Assembly (NCBI GenBank): GCA_016125215.1
Contig: WGMF01000008.1
Span: 1 to 64,000 of the forward strand
DNA length: 64,000 bases
Source: Phycisphaera sp.
GTDB lineage: Bacteria; Planctomycetota; Phycisphaerae; Phycisphaerales; Phycisphaeraceae
Direction of reading: 5' to 3'
Positions 15,290 through 24,429 of the stretch are shown one piece after another (the stretch's first letter is position 1; each line of letters starts with the position of its first letter). A model generated the notes under the pieces. It was given only the letters and a program-made list of their open reading frames with translations, searched no databases and was not told where the DNA came from. Made by a program: the position numbers and the translations under genes.

Positions 15290-17710
15290 TCACTCGGCGG
15301 TCATCTCGAACCCGACCGGGCCGTCGGCTTGCGTGGTCTGGCCGGTGTCGTCATCGATCTCGAACATCCGTACGCGCCAGAGGATCGACCTCGTGCCGTC
15401 TTGGTGTTCATCGACGTAGAACCTGCCGCTCCATCCCAGGGGTTCGGGCAGCGGTCGCTCTTGTTTGATGTCCCTGATGTGCTGGTCGGTCTTGAGTTCC
15501 ACGGTGTAGTAATAGTCCGTGGTGTCGTGGCGTTCTTGCGAGTCCCACCGTTTCTCGTTGCCGATGCCGGGCGCGGCCGCGGAGAAGATTTTTTCGTGCG
15601 GGCACTTCCAATCCGGGTTGGGGGCGTGGCTGCCGCAGGTCCACTTGCCGGGGCTGTGAACGGTCACACGCGAGCCATCGCGCTCGAAAAAGGCGGGTTG
15701 CTCTTGAGACGGCGCGGGCAGTTTGATGCGCAGCGCGGGGTCGCCATACAGGGCACGGATGTAGAACTCATACCGGAACCCGCCGCGGTCGGTTTCGTCA
15801 TTTTCAAGCACAGCCATGAGCTGACGGTTGAGCGCGTCGCGGTGGGCCTGCCCGACGGTTTGGTTACGCATCAGCGCGTTCCAGAACTCCGAGCGATAGA
15901 GCCCCTGCTTGCCGATGCCGTTGCGGGTGTTGCCCGCGACGCAGACCGCGCCGTTTCGCAATTGCCTTGCGGGGATCGAGCGTGCGAGCTTGTCCCGGTC
16001 CAGCCGCATCGTCGAGCACCCGCTTGACTCGATGAGCGTCGGGGCAAAGAGCACGTTGGAACCGCTGTACATGAACCCGCCCATGCCCTGCCACGAGGAA
16101 TGCTCGCCGTGCATGATGGCGGCGGTTTGGCACATCGCCGAGTCCTGCGTGATCTTCCCCTCTTTGCTCGCGTGCAGGGCGATGTCCTCGAAACCGTAGC
16201 CTCTGTATTCGTCTTCCTGCATCACGCACCACCCCGACAGCCCCAGTCGCTGCGACCACGACGGGTCGATCAGGTCGTCGTAGACCAGCCCCCGTGTCGC
16301 GGTGAGGATCGTGCTGTAGAGGTCTTCACCCAGGAGCCGACCCAGCGCCAACTCGACAAACGGGTCGTCGTCCGTGTCAGCCAAAGGCACGTCGCTGGGC
16401 AGGTCCATGTTTTGACCCGGCGTGTTGCGGATGATCGCCTGGGGGATGACATCGGGCCAACCCAGCAGGCAGAGGTACTGGGGCTCTCGGCCCATCGCGT
16501 CGTAGTATCCCTTCATCGTCGAGCGCATCTCCGGCACGCCCGGCCAGGTCAGCCAGAGGTCCGCCTTGCCCCGCCCGGATTCGGGGTCCAGGGCCACGGT
16601 GTACATGCGGTCGCCCAGAGGCAGGCGGCCGCCGGTCTCGTATGTGCCACGGGGCTTGCCATCGGGATCGAAGAGCTTGAGTTTCGTGCTTTTGCTGTTG
16701 AGTGTGAACAACGCGGTGTGCCCGTCCAACGCAATCGTCCCAGCCTTCCCATCGGGCGGGACTTTCACGGATTCGGGCAGCGTGAGGGCGTCGGTCGGCA
16801 TCGCCTCAATCGGCTGTTTATAGACCGTGCCAAAGTCCAGCAACGCTACGGCTCCCGACCGCCCGGCGGCCAGCAGCGGCGCACCCAATGAGCTTTTCAG
16901 AACCCGGCCCAGCGCCCGGTCACGCGGGTTGGCCACCGCCAGATAGTCCACGGGCAACCCCTGTGATCGCATCCACGCAAGCACCGCCACGGCGTCGGTC
17001 AGACGGACGCCGGTCACGCCTTCCACCGGCGGCGCTTGTGTCCCCACGAAGACGCACCGCTTGACACCGAGGTCTTGCAGACTCTTTTGGCTCACCGGCG
17101 ACAACGCGGCGTTTGACGAGTAAAGCAGCGGCGCATCCAAGCGTGAAGCGAGTGCGGATGCGCAAAGCGCGTTTGCGTAATCGCCCGCATCACAGATCAC
17201 GACCGTGTCGGATTGCTTCCAGAACGCGGTTGCCAGAACGCACGCGGCTTGTTCCGCGGAAGTTGCTGACAATTTTTTGCAGCCGACCAGCTCGAGGGGC
17301 AGGGCGACCGGGTTTTCTTGCGGGTTTTCTTCACCGTTCTTCTGTGGGTTCTCTTCCGGGGGCTGACCCGCGGTGGGGAAGTCGAGTTCGTAAACCTCGG
17401 TCGGTTTGTAGCGACGGAGGAAGTCGCTCGTTTCAGGGCGGAGCGTGATGGGTGAGTCCACCACCAGCAACGCGGGGTGGCCCGAGTTGGCCCGTGTCCC
17501 GGCCGGCACCGCGGCAAGGAAAGCAAAATCCTGCTCACAGGCGGCCTCGTTCATCGGGACCACGATGACCACCCGCCGCGGCGAACGACTCTTTGCGCCA
17601 GACTCCTGTGCCGCTGCGGACGCCGCATCCGGTCTCAGGACACAACCCGCGAGGGCAACGGCCAACGCCACACGGCAGGTGATCGATAAACGCTTGGCTT
17701 TGCGACGCAA
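15290..17710 (-). CDS. Large secreted protein: cell-wall-binding-2-like domain plus gingipain-like region
   Basis: 806 residues from a TTG start at 17710, with an N-terminal signal (about 1-33, ALAGCVLRPDAASAA; the Cys could be a lipidation site). Residues about 155-210 (ALASRLDAPLLYSSNAAL, then LGVKRCVFVGT) match the pattern of cell-wall-binding repeat 2 domains. The second half has a C25/gingipain-like look: a conserved His in AAIMHGEHSSW, a Cys in ESSGCSTM and the closing LYGDPALRIKLP. The catalytic assignment is tentative. A Glu/Asn-rich insert near residue 115 (EENPQKNGEENPQENP) looks like slippage. Likely periplasmic or surface. Confidence 0.6.
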   Translation of the reverse strand: MRRKAKRLSITCRVALAVALAGCVLRPDAASAAAQESGAKSRSPRRVVIVVPMNEAACEQDFAFLAAVPAGTRANSGHPALLVVDSPITLRPETSDFLRRYKPTEVYELDFPTAGQPPEENPQKNGEENPQENPVALPLELVGCKKLSATSAEQAACVLATAFWKQSDTVVICDAGDYANALCASALASRLDAPLLYSSNAALSPVSQKSLQDLGVKRCVFVGTQAPPVEGVTGVRLTDAVAVLAWMRSQGLPVDYLAVANPRDRALGRVLKSSLGAPLLAAGRSGAVALLDFGTVYKQPIEAMPTDALTLPESVKVPPDGKAGTIALDGHTALFTLNSKSTKLKLFDPDGKPRGTYETGGRLPLGDRMYTVALDPESGRGKADLWLTWPGVPEMRSTMKGYYDAMGREPQYLCLLGWPDVIPQAIIRNTPGQNMDLPSDVPLADTDDDPFVELALGRLLGEDLYSTILTATRGLVYDDLIDPSWSQRLGLSGWCVMQEDEYRGYGFEDIALHASKEGKITQDSAMCQTAAIMHGEHSSWQGMGGFMYSGSNVLFAPTLIESSGCSTMRLDRDKLARSIPARQLRNGAVCVAGNTRNGIGKQGLYRSEFWNALMRNQTVGQAHRDALNRQLMAVLENDETDRGGFRYEFYIRALYGDPALRIKLPAPSQEQPAFFERDGSRVTVHSPGKWTCGSHAPNPDWKCPHEKIFSAAAPGIGNEKRWDSQERHDTTDYYYTVELKTDQHIRDIKQERPLPEPLGWSGRFYVDEHQDGTRSILWRVRMFEIDDDTGQTTQADGPVGFEMTAE

Positions 17711-17830
17711 GTCAGGTCTGTCCTGGGTTATGCACGGTGTGTAAATACACGAGATAGGGTATCACGTCCCGGTGATATCTCGATCCGGGTCAAACGTGGC
17801 CCGCGCGGAATATCAATCATTTACTTGTCC

Positions 17831-17857
17831 AAAGCGGAGGGCTGGCCATCCCCCCGC
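17831..17857. repeat. AAAGCGGAGGG-type palindrome, copy 1
   Basis: AAAGCGGAGGGCTGGCCATC followed by C-rich DNA; the left arm pairs with CCCCCCGC. This is a slightly decayed copy of the 30-bp palindrome at 35245-35274. It sits between the divergent large secreted-protein gene and ilvN. Confidence 0.6.
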
Positions 17858-17942
17858 CCCCTCCGCGTCTTCCAGCCACCCCCCCGTGTCACACCGACGC
17901 AAAGGCGTGCAATCTCACCCCGCCAGCCGTATCATGTCCACC

Positions 17943-18536
17943 ATGAAAGACCATGCGTCCCCAACCCTTCGGCACGTCATTGCCGCGATGGTCACCAACG
18001 AGCCCGGCGTGCTCGCGCAGGTCGCCGGCATGTTCGCGGCGCGCGGGTTCAACATCGACAGCCTCGTCGTCGGTCGCACCGAGAACCCCGAACTCTCACG
18101 CATGACCATCGTAGTGAGCGGCGACGACCTGACGCTCGAACAGGTCCGCAAGCAGCTTGCCAAGCTCGTGCCCGTCGTGCGCGTCGTCGATTACCAGGGC
18201 AAGCCCTACGTCGAACGCGACCTCATGCTCGTGCAGGTCTCGACCGCAAACGAACACGGCCCAGCCGACAAACGCGAGGAGGTCATCACACTGGCCAACC
18301 TCTTTCGCGCCAAGGTCGTCGACGTCGCACCCGACCAGCTCATGATCGAACTCTCCGGCACCGAGGAAAAACTCGAAGCCTTCGTCGAACTCGTCCGCCC
18401 CTACGGCATCGTGGAACTGGCCCGCACCGGCGTCATCGCCATGCCGCGCGGCCACACCCCCGCAAGTTCAAATGCGACAGCCCTCGTCGGGACCGGCTCA
18501 TCCACGCCCGACCTGGGCGACCTCCCGCCGGGCTGA
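17943..18536 (+). CDS. ilvN: Acetolactate synthase small (regulatory) subunit
   Basis: 197 residues. The N-terminal ACT domain has the family signature TNEPGVLAQVAGMFAARGFN followed by IDSLVVGRTE, and the second half (YVERDLMLVQVS, ANLFRAKVVDV, GIVELARTGVIAMPRG) matches IlvN/IlvH throughout. It binds valine and regulates the large subunit, which makes acetolactate for branched-chain amino acids. TATCAT (17930-17935) ends 7 bases before ATG 17943, favouring this start over ATG 17934. The C-terminal 20 residues (Ser/Thr/Pro-rich) extend past the usual family end. No ilvB lies next to it. Confidence 0.93.
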   Translation: MKDHASPTLRHVIAAMVTNEPGVLAQVAGMFAARGFNIDSLVVGRTENPELSRMTIVVSGDDLTLEQVRKQLAKLVPVVRVVDYQGKPYVERDLMLVQVSTANEHGPADKREEVITLANLFRAKVVDVAPDQLMIELSGTEEKLEAFVELVRPYGIVELARTGVIAMPRGHTPASSNATALVGTGSSTPDLGDLPPG

Positions 18537-18556
18537 CGCAACCATCCATCGTGATT

Positions 18557-18660
18557 CACGCCAAGCAAGCCAAGAAACAGAGAGACCGCCAAGCCCGATG
18601 AATGTTTAGCTTTGGCTTGACCTTGGCTGCTCTCCCGCCTTGTCTTGGCGATCTTGGCGA
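18557..18660. repeat. Palindrome built from periodic GCCAAG words, copy 1
   Basis: The left arm ACGCCAAGCAAGCCAAGAAA (18558-18577) is answered by CTTGTCTTGGCGATCTTGGC (18639-18658) on the right. GCCAAG recurs every 8-10 bp. A related palindrome lies at 21007-21099. It occupies the gap between ilvN and the glycogen-synthase-like gene. Confidence 0.6.
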
Positions 18661-18694
18661 TTCAATCGGATATCTCACCACGCAAGGACGCACC

Positions 18695-20527
18695 ATGACC
18701 ACCCTCCGCAAACCCCTGACCCTGGCCCACGTCACGCACGAAGCCGTCGAGCAGCTCGGCGGCATCGGCACCGTGCTCGAAGGGCTCATGACCAGCCCCG
18801 TCTACAAGAAACACGTCAAGCGCTCGATCCTCATCGGACCCACCGGCGCGTGGCACGGCGGCGAACCCGAGTCGCGCCTCGGCGACGCAGGCACCGTCCT
18901 CTACTCCACCGTCGACAAGATCGACCGTGCCAACCTCGGCGTCAAACTCCGACCTATCGAGTGGGCGTTCGGCGTCGCCTTCGTCTACGGCAAGCGCACC
19001 TACAACCCCCCGCAACAGGGACGCAACGGCGAGGCTGAGGTCCTGCTCATCGACGTCTCGCAGGTCAACCGCGAACGGCTGGCCCTCACCAAGCTACGCC
19101 TGTGGGAGACGTATGGCATCGACAGCGCCAAGTTCGAGCACGGATGGGATTTCGAGGAATACGTCCGCATCGCCGGCCCGGCGTTTTACGCCCTCAATGC
19201 GCTGCTGGGCGACTCGACCGACCCCTGCGTGATTTTCAGCCACGAGTTCATGGGCATCTGCACCGCGCTCGTCGCCAAGATGGACGACGGCCAGCGCTTC
19301 CGCACCGTCTACCACGCCCACGAGTGCTCCACCGCACGCAAGGTCCTCGAAGACCACGACGGACACGACGTGATGTTCTACAACGTCATGGACCGCGCGG
19401 TCTCGGACGGCCAGTACATCGAGTCAGTCTTCCCCGAAGTCACGCACTTCTTCCGCCACGTCCTGGTGAGCAAGACGCACCTCTTCGACGGCATTATCGC
19501 GGTGGGCGACCGCACACGCGACGAACTCAAGTTCCTCAACAAGGAACTGGCTGAGCACAAGATCGACCTGGTCTACAACGGCGTCCCCGCCAGCCGGGAG
19601 ACGCTCGCGCTCAAGAAAAAAAGCCGAAAGATGCTGCTCGATTACTCCGAAGCCCTGCTCGGCCATCGGCCCGACATCCTGCTCACCCATGTTACCCGAC
19701 CGGTCATCAGCAAGGGCCTGTGGCGCGACCTGGGCGTCTGCCACGAACTCGACACGCTGCTCGGCAAGAAGAAACAGACCGCTGTGCTTTACATCCTCAC
19801 TTCCGGGGGCGGCGTGCGGTCGCAGCAGGATGTCGAACACATGGAGCGCGAGTACGGCTGGCCACGCCACCACCGCGTCGGCCACCCCGACTTGTGCGGG
19901 CCGGAGGTCGACCTCAACCACATGATCGAACCCTTCAACGCGAGCCACAAGAACGTGCAGGTCGTCCTCGTCAACCAGTTCGGCTGGTCCCCGCAGCGCA
20001 TCGGCAAACGGTTGCCCAAGGGCATGGACATCGCTGACTTTCGCAGGGCCACCGACGTCGAGTTCGGTATGGCCACCTACGAACCCTTCGGCATCAGCCC
20101 ACTCGAACCGCTCGGCTCCGGCGCGCTGTGCGTCATCTCCTCCGTCTGTGGCTGCATGGGCTTCGTCCAGCACGTCACCGGCAACCGCGGCGCGAAGAAC
20201 GTTATCGTGGCTGACTACATCCGGGGCCAGGACCACCACGCCGTCGATACGCTCAAGCAGATCGGCCGATCGCAGCGCGACGCGGTGGAGAAGGAAGTCT
20301 CGCGCGAACTGGCAAGAGAGATCGTCAAACGCCTGCCCCGCAACGACGCACAGCTCAAGGCCCTGATCGCCTCGGGCCAGAAGCTCGTCAAGAAAATGGG
20401 CTGGGACCAGGTCTGCCAACAGGAATTGTTGCCCATGCTCGCGCGGATCACAGCCAAAAGCCCGCAATCCGGGGGCAAGCCCAGAGCCATCCGCACCGCC
20501 AAACCCCGCCAGGCCAAGCATAAGTGA
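18695..20527 (+). CDS. Glycogen/starch-synthase-like glycosyltransferase
   Basis: 610 residues from ATG 18695, with AAGGA 6 bases upstream. The N-terminus LAHVTHEAVEQLGGIGTVLEGL resembles the ADP-glucose-binding entry of GT5 enzymes (K-x-G-G-L-x-D/x-V). The C-terminus EFGMATYEPFGISPLEPLGSG is the E-x7-E signature of retaining GT-B enzymes. There is a His-rich middle (VYHAHECSTARKVLEDHDGH). It is longer than bacterial GlgA, closer in length to the eukaryotic-type GT3/GT5 relatives. It most likely builds or extends an alpha-glucan; the substrate is inferred. Confidence 0.75.
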   Translation: MTTLRKPLTLAHVTHEAVEQLGGIGTVLEGLMTSPVYKKHVKRSILIGPTGAWHGGEPESRLGDAGTVLYSTVDKIDRANLGVKLRPIEWAFGVAFVYGKRTYNPPQQGRNGEAEVLLIDVSQVNRERLALTKLRLWETYGIDSAKFEHGWDFEEYVRIAGPAFYALNALLGDSTDPCVIFSHEFMGICTALVAKMDDGQRFRTVYHAHECSTARKVLEDHDGHDVMFYNVMDRAVSDGQYIESVFPEVTHFFRHVLVSKTHLFDGIIAVGDRTRDELKFLNKELAEHKIDLVYNGVPASRETLALKKKSRKMLLDYSEALLGHRPDILLTHVTRPVISKGLWRDLGVCHELDTLLGKKKQTAVLYILTSGGGVRSQQDVEHMEREYGWPRHHRVGHPDLCGPEVDLNHMIEPFNASHKNVQVVLVNQFGWSPQRIGKRLPKGMDIADFRRATDVEFGMATYEPFGISPLEPLGSGALCVISSVCGCMGFVQHVTGNRGAKNVIVADYIRGQDHHAVDTLKQIGRSQRDAVEKEVSRELAREIVKRLPRNDAQLKALIASGQKLVKKMGWDQVCQQELLPMLARITAKSPQSGGKPRAIRTAKPRQAKHK

Positions 20528-20560
20528 TTCCCCCGGTCGGCAGGCCTGATACCTTAAGAC

Positions 20561-20566
20561 TACAAT
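20561..20566 (+). promoter_or_regulatory. -10 box TACAAT, 6 bases before the panD start
   Basis: TACAAT at 20561-20566 is followed by GGTGTG and then ATG 20573. With the -10 this close, transcription would begin at or next to the start codon, so the mRNA would be leaderless. There is no Shine-Dalgarno and no clear -35. Confidence 0.55.
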
Positions 20567-20572
20567 GGTGTG

Positions 20573-20965
20573 ATGCTGCGCAGCATGATGCGAGCCAAGG
20601 TCCACCGCGCCACCGTCACACGGTGCGATGTCGATTACGTCGGGTCGATCACCATCGACGCCGAACTGCTCCGAGCCGTGGACATCCGCCCCAACGAACT
20701 CGTGCATGTCTACGACATCGACAACGCCGCACGCTTCGAGACCTACGTCATCCTCGGTGCCCCCGGAAGTGGGGAGATCGGCATCAATGGCGCCGCGGCC
20801 AGGCTTGTGAACAAGGGCGACCGCGTCATCATCGTCGCCTTCGGCCTGCTCGAAGAGAGCGACCTGGACACCCACGTCGGCCGGGTCGTCATCTGCGACC
20901 GCCACAACAGGATCGAGCAGCAACTCGTCTACCCCAGCCTGATCGACATGCCGCAGAGGGTCTAA
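20573..20965 (+). CDS. panD: Aspartate 1-decarboxylase proenzyme
   Basis: 130 residues. Gly24-Ser25 in DYVGSITID is the self-cleavage site that creates the pyruvoyl cofactor. Other family residues are present (RAKVHRATVT, YVILGAPGSGEIGINGAAAR, GDRVIIVAFGLLEE). It makes beta-alanine for pantothenate and CoA. The start ATG 20573 gives the standard MLR-x-M N-terminus; GTG 20570 is rejected. A leaderless promoter box lies directly before it. Length is typical. Confidence 0.97.
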   Translation: MLRSMMRAKVHRATVTRCDVDYVGSITIDAELLRAVDIRPNELVHVYDIDNAARFETYVILGAPGSGEIGINGAAARLVNKGDRVIIVAFGLLEESDLDTHVGRVVICDRHNRIEQQLVYPSLIDMPQRV

Positions 20966-21006
20966 CCCCCGGAAGTTTCAAGGGCTGGCCCTGCAACAAT
21001 CGAATC

Positions 21007-21099
21007 AACCGCCAAGACGCCAGGTGCGCCAAGACATGAAATAGGAAGGTCGCATGATCCAGATCGGCCTTGCTTGGCGGCCTTGGCGTCTTGGCGGTT
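21007..21099. repeat. Palindrome built from periodic GCCAAG words, copy 2
   Basis: Left arm AACCGCCAAGACGCCAGGTG (21007-21026) continuing GCGCCAAGA; right arm (21073-21099) ends CTTGGCGTCTTGGCGGTT. The right arm runs to within 12 bases of the histidine kinase start and supplies the first bases of its -10 box. Confidence 0.65.
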
Positions 21100-21110
21100 A
21101 AGATGGAACG

Positions 21111-22757
21111 ATGGCCAAAGCCGTCCGCATCAGTCTGGCCAACAAGTGTCAGTTGCTCTTCGGGGCGGCGGTGGTGCTCATCCTGACCGCGGCGCTGGCG
21201 GTGGTGTGGGTCCGCATGGACAAGCTCGTCCACGAGGCGCAGCAGGCGCGTGCGCGGGTGATCGCCAACGCCTGGCTGACGGGCAAGATCGAGATCGGCG
21301 GGAACCTCGTCAGCCGGGACAGCCCGCTCACCGTGCCCGGCCCGGGCGAGCTGACGCTCTCCGTGATCGACCGTGAGCAGTGCCAGTACCTCAAGATCAG
21401 CCGCAAGGACCCGTTCCTGGCACGCGCGATCGAAACCTTCGAGGCACAGCGCGACCGCAACGAGTTTTTCACCGATGCGCGTGACGACAAGAACAAGCCC
21501 TATTACCGCTACGCCCGTGCGATCCGCAAGTCGCATTTGCCGGGCATCGGCGGGGGGACGGCCGCGGGCTTTTCGCCCGGCGTCGATTCGAGCTTCGTGG
21601 CAGACCCCCTCGAGATGGTCCTCGTCCTCCAGGTGCGCGACAGCCAGGTGCAGGCGCAGCTCGTGCTCAACCGCATCTACATCGTGGCCGCCGGCTCGCT
21701 TGCGGGGCTCTTGGCCATTGCGGTCTTCTACTTCATCACCACCAAGCTCATCCTCTCGCCCGTGCGCGTGCTGCGCGACACCGCCCAGAAAGTCTCGGAG
21801 GGCGACCTGAACATCCGCGCACAGGTCTCGACCGGCGACGAGTTCGAGCAGCTCTCCGACATGTTCAACACCATGCTCGAGAACCTCAAGAAAAACCAGG
21901 ACCAGGTCCGCAGCGCCTACAAGAGCCTGGACCTCAAGCTCGGTGAACTGGCGGAGCACAACGTCGCGCTCTTCGAGGCCAACCGCATCAAGACCGACTT
22001 TTTGGCCAACGTCTCACACGAGCTGCGCACGCCGCTCAACTCGATCATCGGCTTTGCCGAGCTGCTGGGCGAGAGCATGGGCGTCGGTCCCGCCCAGGCG
22101 CCCGACGACAAACGCTCGCGCTACCTCTCGAACATCATCACCTCGAGCCGACACCTGCTGGACCTCATCAACGACCTGCTCGACCTGGCCAAGATCGAGG
22201 CCGGCCGGATGGACGTGAACCCCACGACCGTCAGCGTGCTCGACACCGTCGAGGCGCTGGCCAACCTCATCCGCCCGCAGTCGGACAAGAAGAAACTCAC
22301 CCTGCGTACAAAGGTCGGCAAAGACGTGCCCGTCGTGCAGACCGACCCGGGCAAGCTCCAGCAGATCGTCTTCAACTTCCTCTCCAACGCGGTGAAGTTT
22401 TCGCCGACGGGTTCGGAGGTGCTGGTCTTTGCTGAGCCTGTCGCCACCGGGCCGCCGGGGGGCGAGGTCACGCACGTGCGCATCGGTGTCACGGACCACG
22501 GCCCGGGCATCCCCGCGCAGCTTCAGGACAAGATCTTCGAGAAGTTCACGCAGCTCGACACGTCGGTGACCAAGGAAGCCGGCGGCACCGGGCTGGGCCT
22601 GACAATCAGCAAGGAACTCGCGGCGCTTTTGCAGGGACGGATCGAACTCGACTCGGACAAGGGACGCGGCGCGACGTTCACGCTCGTGATCCCCGTGACG
22701 ATGCGTGCCCGCAGCGTGGCCCTGATGCCCGACCTGGCCAAACCCGAGGCCGGTTGA
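21111..22757 (+). CDS. Membrane sensor histidine kinase
   Basis: 548 residues. TM1 is about 12-34, then a periplasmic sensor of 150 residues, TM2 about 188-210, HAMP (LSPVRVLRDTAQKVSEGDL), a coiled coil, HisKA with phosphorylatable His303 in NVSHELRTPLNSIIGF, and HATPase with N (FNFLSNAVKFSP), G1 (DHGPGIP) and G2 (GGTGLGLTIS) boxes. The sensor (PYYRYARAIRKS) resembles Tll0287/DUF3365-type domains, but the heme-type C-x-x-C-H is missing. No response regulator is adjacent. TAAGAT (21099-21104) ends 6 bases before the ATG. It is an orphan kinase in this window. Confidence 0.93.
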   Translation: MAKAVRISLANKCQLLFGAAVVLILTAALAVVWVRMDKLVHEAQQARARVIANAWLTGKIEIGGNLVSRDSPLTVPGPGELTLSVIDREQCQYLKISRKDPFLARAIETFEAQRDRNEFFTDARDDKNKPYYRYARAIRKSHLPGIGGGTAAGFSPGVDSSFVADPLEMVLVLQVRDSQVQAQLVLNRIYIVAAGSLAGLLAIAVFYFITTKLILSPVRVLRDTAQKVSEGDLNIRAQVSTGDEFEQLSDMFNTMLENLKKNQDQVRSAYKSLDLKLGELAEHNVALFEANRIKTDFLANVSHELRTPLNSIIGFAELLGESMGVGPAQAPDDKRSRYLSNIITSSRHLLDLINDLLDLAKIEAGRMDVNPTTVSVLDTVEALANLIRPQSDKKKLTLRTKVGKDVPVVQTDPGKLQQIVFNFLSNAVKFSPTGSEVLVFAEPVATGPPGGEVTHVRIGVTDHGPGIPAQLQDKIFEKFTQLDTSVTKEAGGTGLGLTISKELAALLQGRIELDSDKGRGATFTLVIPVTMRARSVALMPDLAKPEAG

Positions 22758-22794
22758 ATCTCACCCTTCAAACCCCTTCCCACCCCGGCTTTTC

Positions 22795-24429
22795 ATGGAC
22801 ACCGCCCCCGTCACACACTTGACCGCCGCGGATATGGAATCGGGCCTGCTCGCGTGGATCGACCGTTACCGATACTGGCTTTTGGGCGGGGCTATCGCGC
22901 TGTTGCTCGCGGGGTTCAACGGGCAGTGGCAGGTCAGCTCGGACATCTGTTCGTACTACGCCTGGGCGCGCGAGATGGCGCTGGGCGAGACGTTCCCGCG
23001 TGACACGATCGCACGTCACCAGGCGCCGGGCATGGCGTACCTCTTGGCGCTGGCGTTGTGGGCCGCGGGGGAGGGCCGCGCGATGGGGTGGGCACACGCG
23101 GGGTTGATGGGCTTTGCGCTGGTGGGCCTGGGCGTGAGCTATCTCTTGATTAGACGTGTCGCCGGCCGACCGATGGCCGTGATGGCAACATTTGCGGTGG
23201 CGATCAGCTACACCTATGTCAAGCACGTCTACTGCATGATGGTGGACGTGCCCTTTGCGGTGTGCGTCTGGCTGGCGCTTTACGGGTGGGAGCTGCGTCG
23301 GTCGGACCGGGCGGTGCGGGTCAAAATCTCGGGTTGGCTGCTGGTGGCCGTTTCGCTCGTGGCGGGGTTGATCCTGCGACGCGCGGTCGTGCTGGTGGTC
23401 GCGGCGCTGGCGGTGGAGGGGGTGCATCACCTCTATGTCACCGGCAAACGCCGGGCGGCGTTGGGCGCGGTGATGGTCGGCTGCGCGCTGCTGGTGCTGA
23501 CGCTCTGGCTCACGGGGGCGGTCAGCGCCGGGGCCTGGCTCAGCCCGAAGAATGTCATGGGGCAATTCGAGGACGCGGGACTCATCGGCGCCAACGGCTG
23601 GCAGCGCCTGGTCCTGCCGGGGTGGAAGATGGTGAGCGAAGACCTGCCCGAGGTCGGCACGGGGATCGAGTGGGGGCCGGTGATCGACGAAGTGATCTCA
23701 CTGCTCATCATTCTGGCGTGCGTGAGGCTCTGGCGGTTGCGGGCGTCGTGGTCGGCGATGCTCGTGGTCCTGCTGCTGGTGTGCCTCGTGAAGATGCCCA
23801 CGCCGCGCTACTGGGTCATGGCGATCCCGATGCTCGCGGTGGCGTGGTGGCGCACGGTCTGGTGGCTGGCTGCGATGTGTCCAGTCAGAGCCAGGCATTG
23901 GGTGGTGATCGCGCTGTTGGCAGGCTGCGTCGTGCCCAACCTCGTCAAAGACATCGAGGCCGTCGTCCACCAGCGACAGACGCCTTTCATCGAGAAGCAC
24001 AAGGACGGGCGCTACGCTTCATTGACCCACGTGTGCGATTTCCTGCGGACGCTCGACCCCGACGTGGTGGTGGTCGGCCCGTACTCCGCGGAGCTGCGGT
24101 TCTTCTCCCGTCGGACATCCTACGGCCCGTGGTTCCTGCTCAACCACCCACGGTGGGACGACGCGCAGGTCCGCCAATGGCTCGACCGGCACAAGGGCGT
24201 CTACCTCGTCGAGCCCGCCCCGGAACAGAGCGCAGCGTTTCTCAACCGCATGGGCCTGGTGAAATCTAACAAGGTGTATGAGTCGCCCGTGTTCGGCAGG
24301 CAACCGCCCTGGACCGTCTGGCGGCTGCAACCGGTCCGGGACAATACGCCCTCAACGCCCGGGGGCACGGCGGGAAGCGTCACGCAGGGTCAGCAGCAGG
24401 CTCATGGCGACAAAGACAAAGAGCCCTAA
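22795..24429 (+). CDS. Multi-pass membrane glycosyltransferase-like protein (PMT/ArnT type)
   Basis: 544 residues with about ten membrane helices and an acidic loop after TM1 (SSDICSYYAWAREMA, followed by RHQAPGMAYLLAL). This is the arrangement of dolichyl/undecaprenyl-phosphate-sugar-using transferases such as PMT and ArnT, where the loop Asp is catalytic. The C-terminal soluble part (residues about 400-520) has VVVVGPYSAELRFF and ends in a Gln/Lys-rich tail. It starts an exopolysaccharide region. Its 3' end overlaps the converging Wzz-like gene by 78 bp, so the last 26 codons are shared on opposite strands. Confidence 0.7.
   Translation: MDTAPVTHLTAADMESGLLAWIDRYRYWLLGGAIALLLAGFNGQWQVSSDICSYYAWAREMALGETFPRDTIARHQAPGMAYLLALALWAAGEGRAMGWAHAGLMGFALVGLGVSYLLIRRVAGRPMAVMATFAVAISYTYVKHVYCMMVDVPFAVCVWLALYGWELRRSDRAVRVKISGWLLVAVSLVAGLILRRAVVLVVAALAVEGVHHLYVTGKRRAALGAVMVGCALLVLTLWLTGAVSAGAWLSPKNVMGQFEDAGLIGANGWQRLVLPGWKMVSEDLPEVGTGIEWGPVIDEVISLLIILACVRLWRLRASWSAMLVVLLLVCLVKMPTPRYWVMAIPMLAVAWWRTVWWLAAMCPVRARHWVVIALLAGCVVPNLVKDIEAVVHQRQTPFIEKHKDGRYASLTHVCDFLRTLDPDVVVVGPYSAELRFFSRRTSYGPWFLLNHPRWDDAQVRQWLDRHKGVYLVEPAPEQSAAFLNRMGLVKSNKVYESPVFGRQPPWTVWRLQPVRDNTPSTPGGTAGSVTQGQQQAHGDKDKEP

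Noticed and set aside
19424-20923. Long open frame (499 codons) on the minus strand opposite the glycogen-synthase-like gene
   Set aside because: It lies antisense to a well-conserved protein, has no recognisable domain, and its composition (Asp/Val/Ala-rich) is what the reverse strand of GC-rich coding DNA gives.
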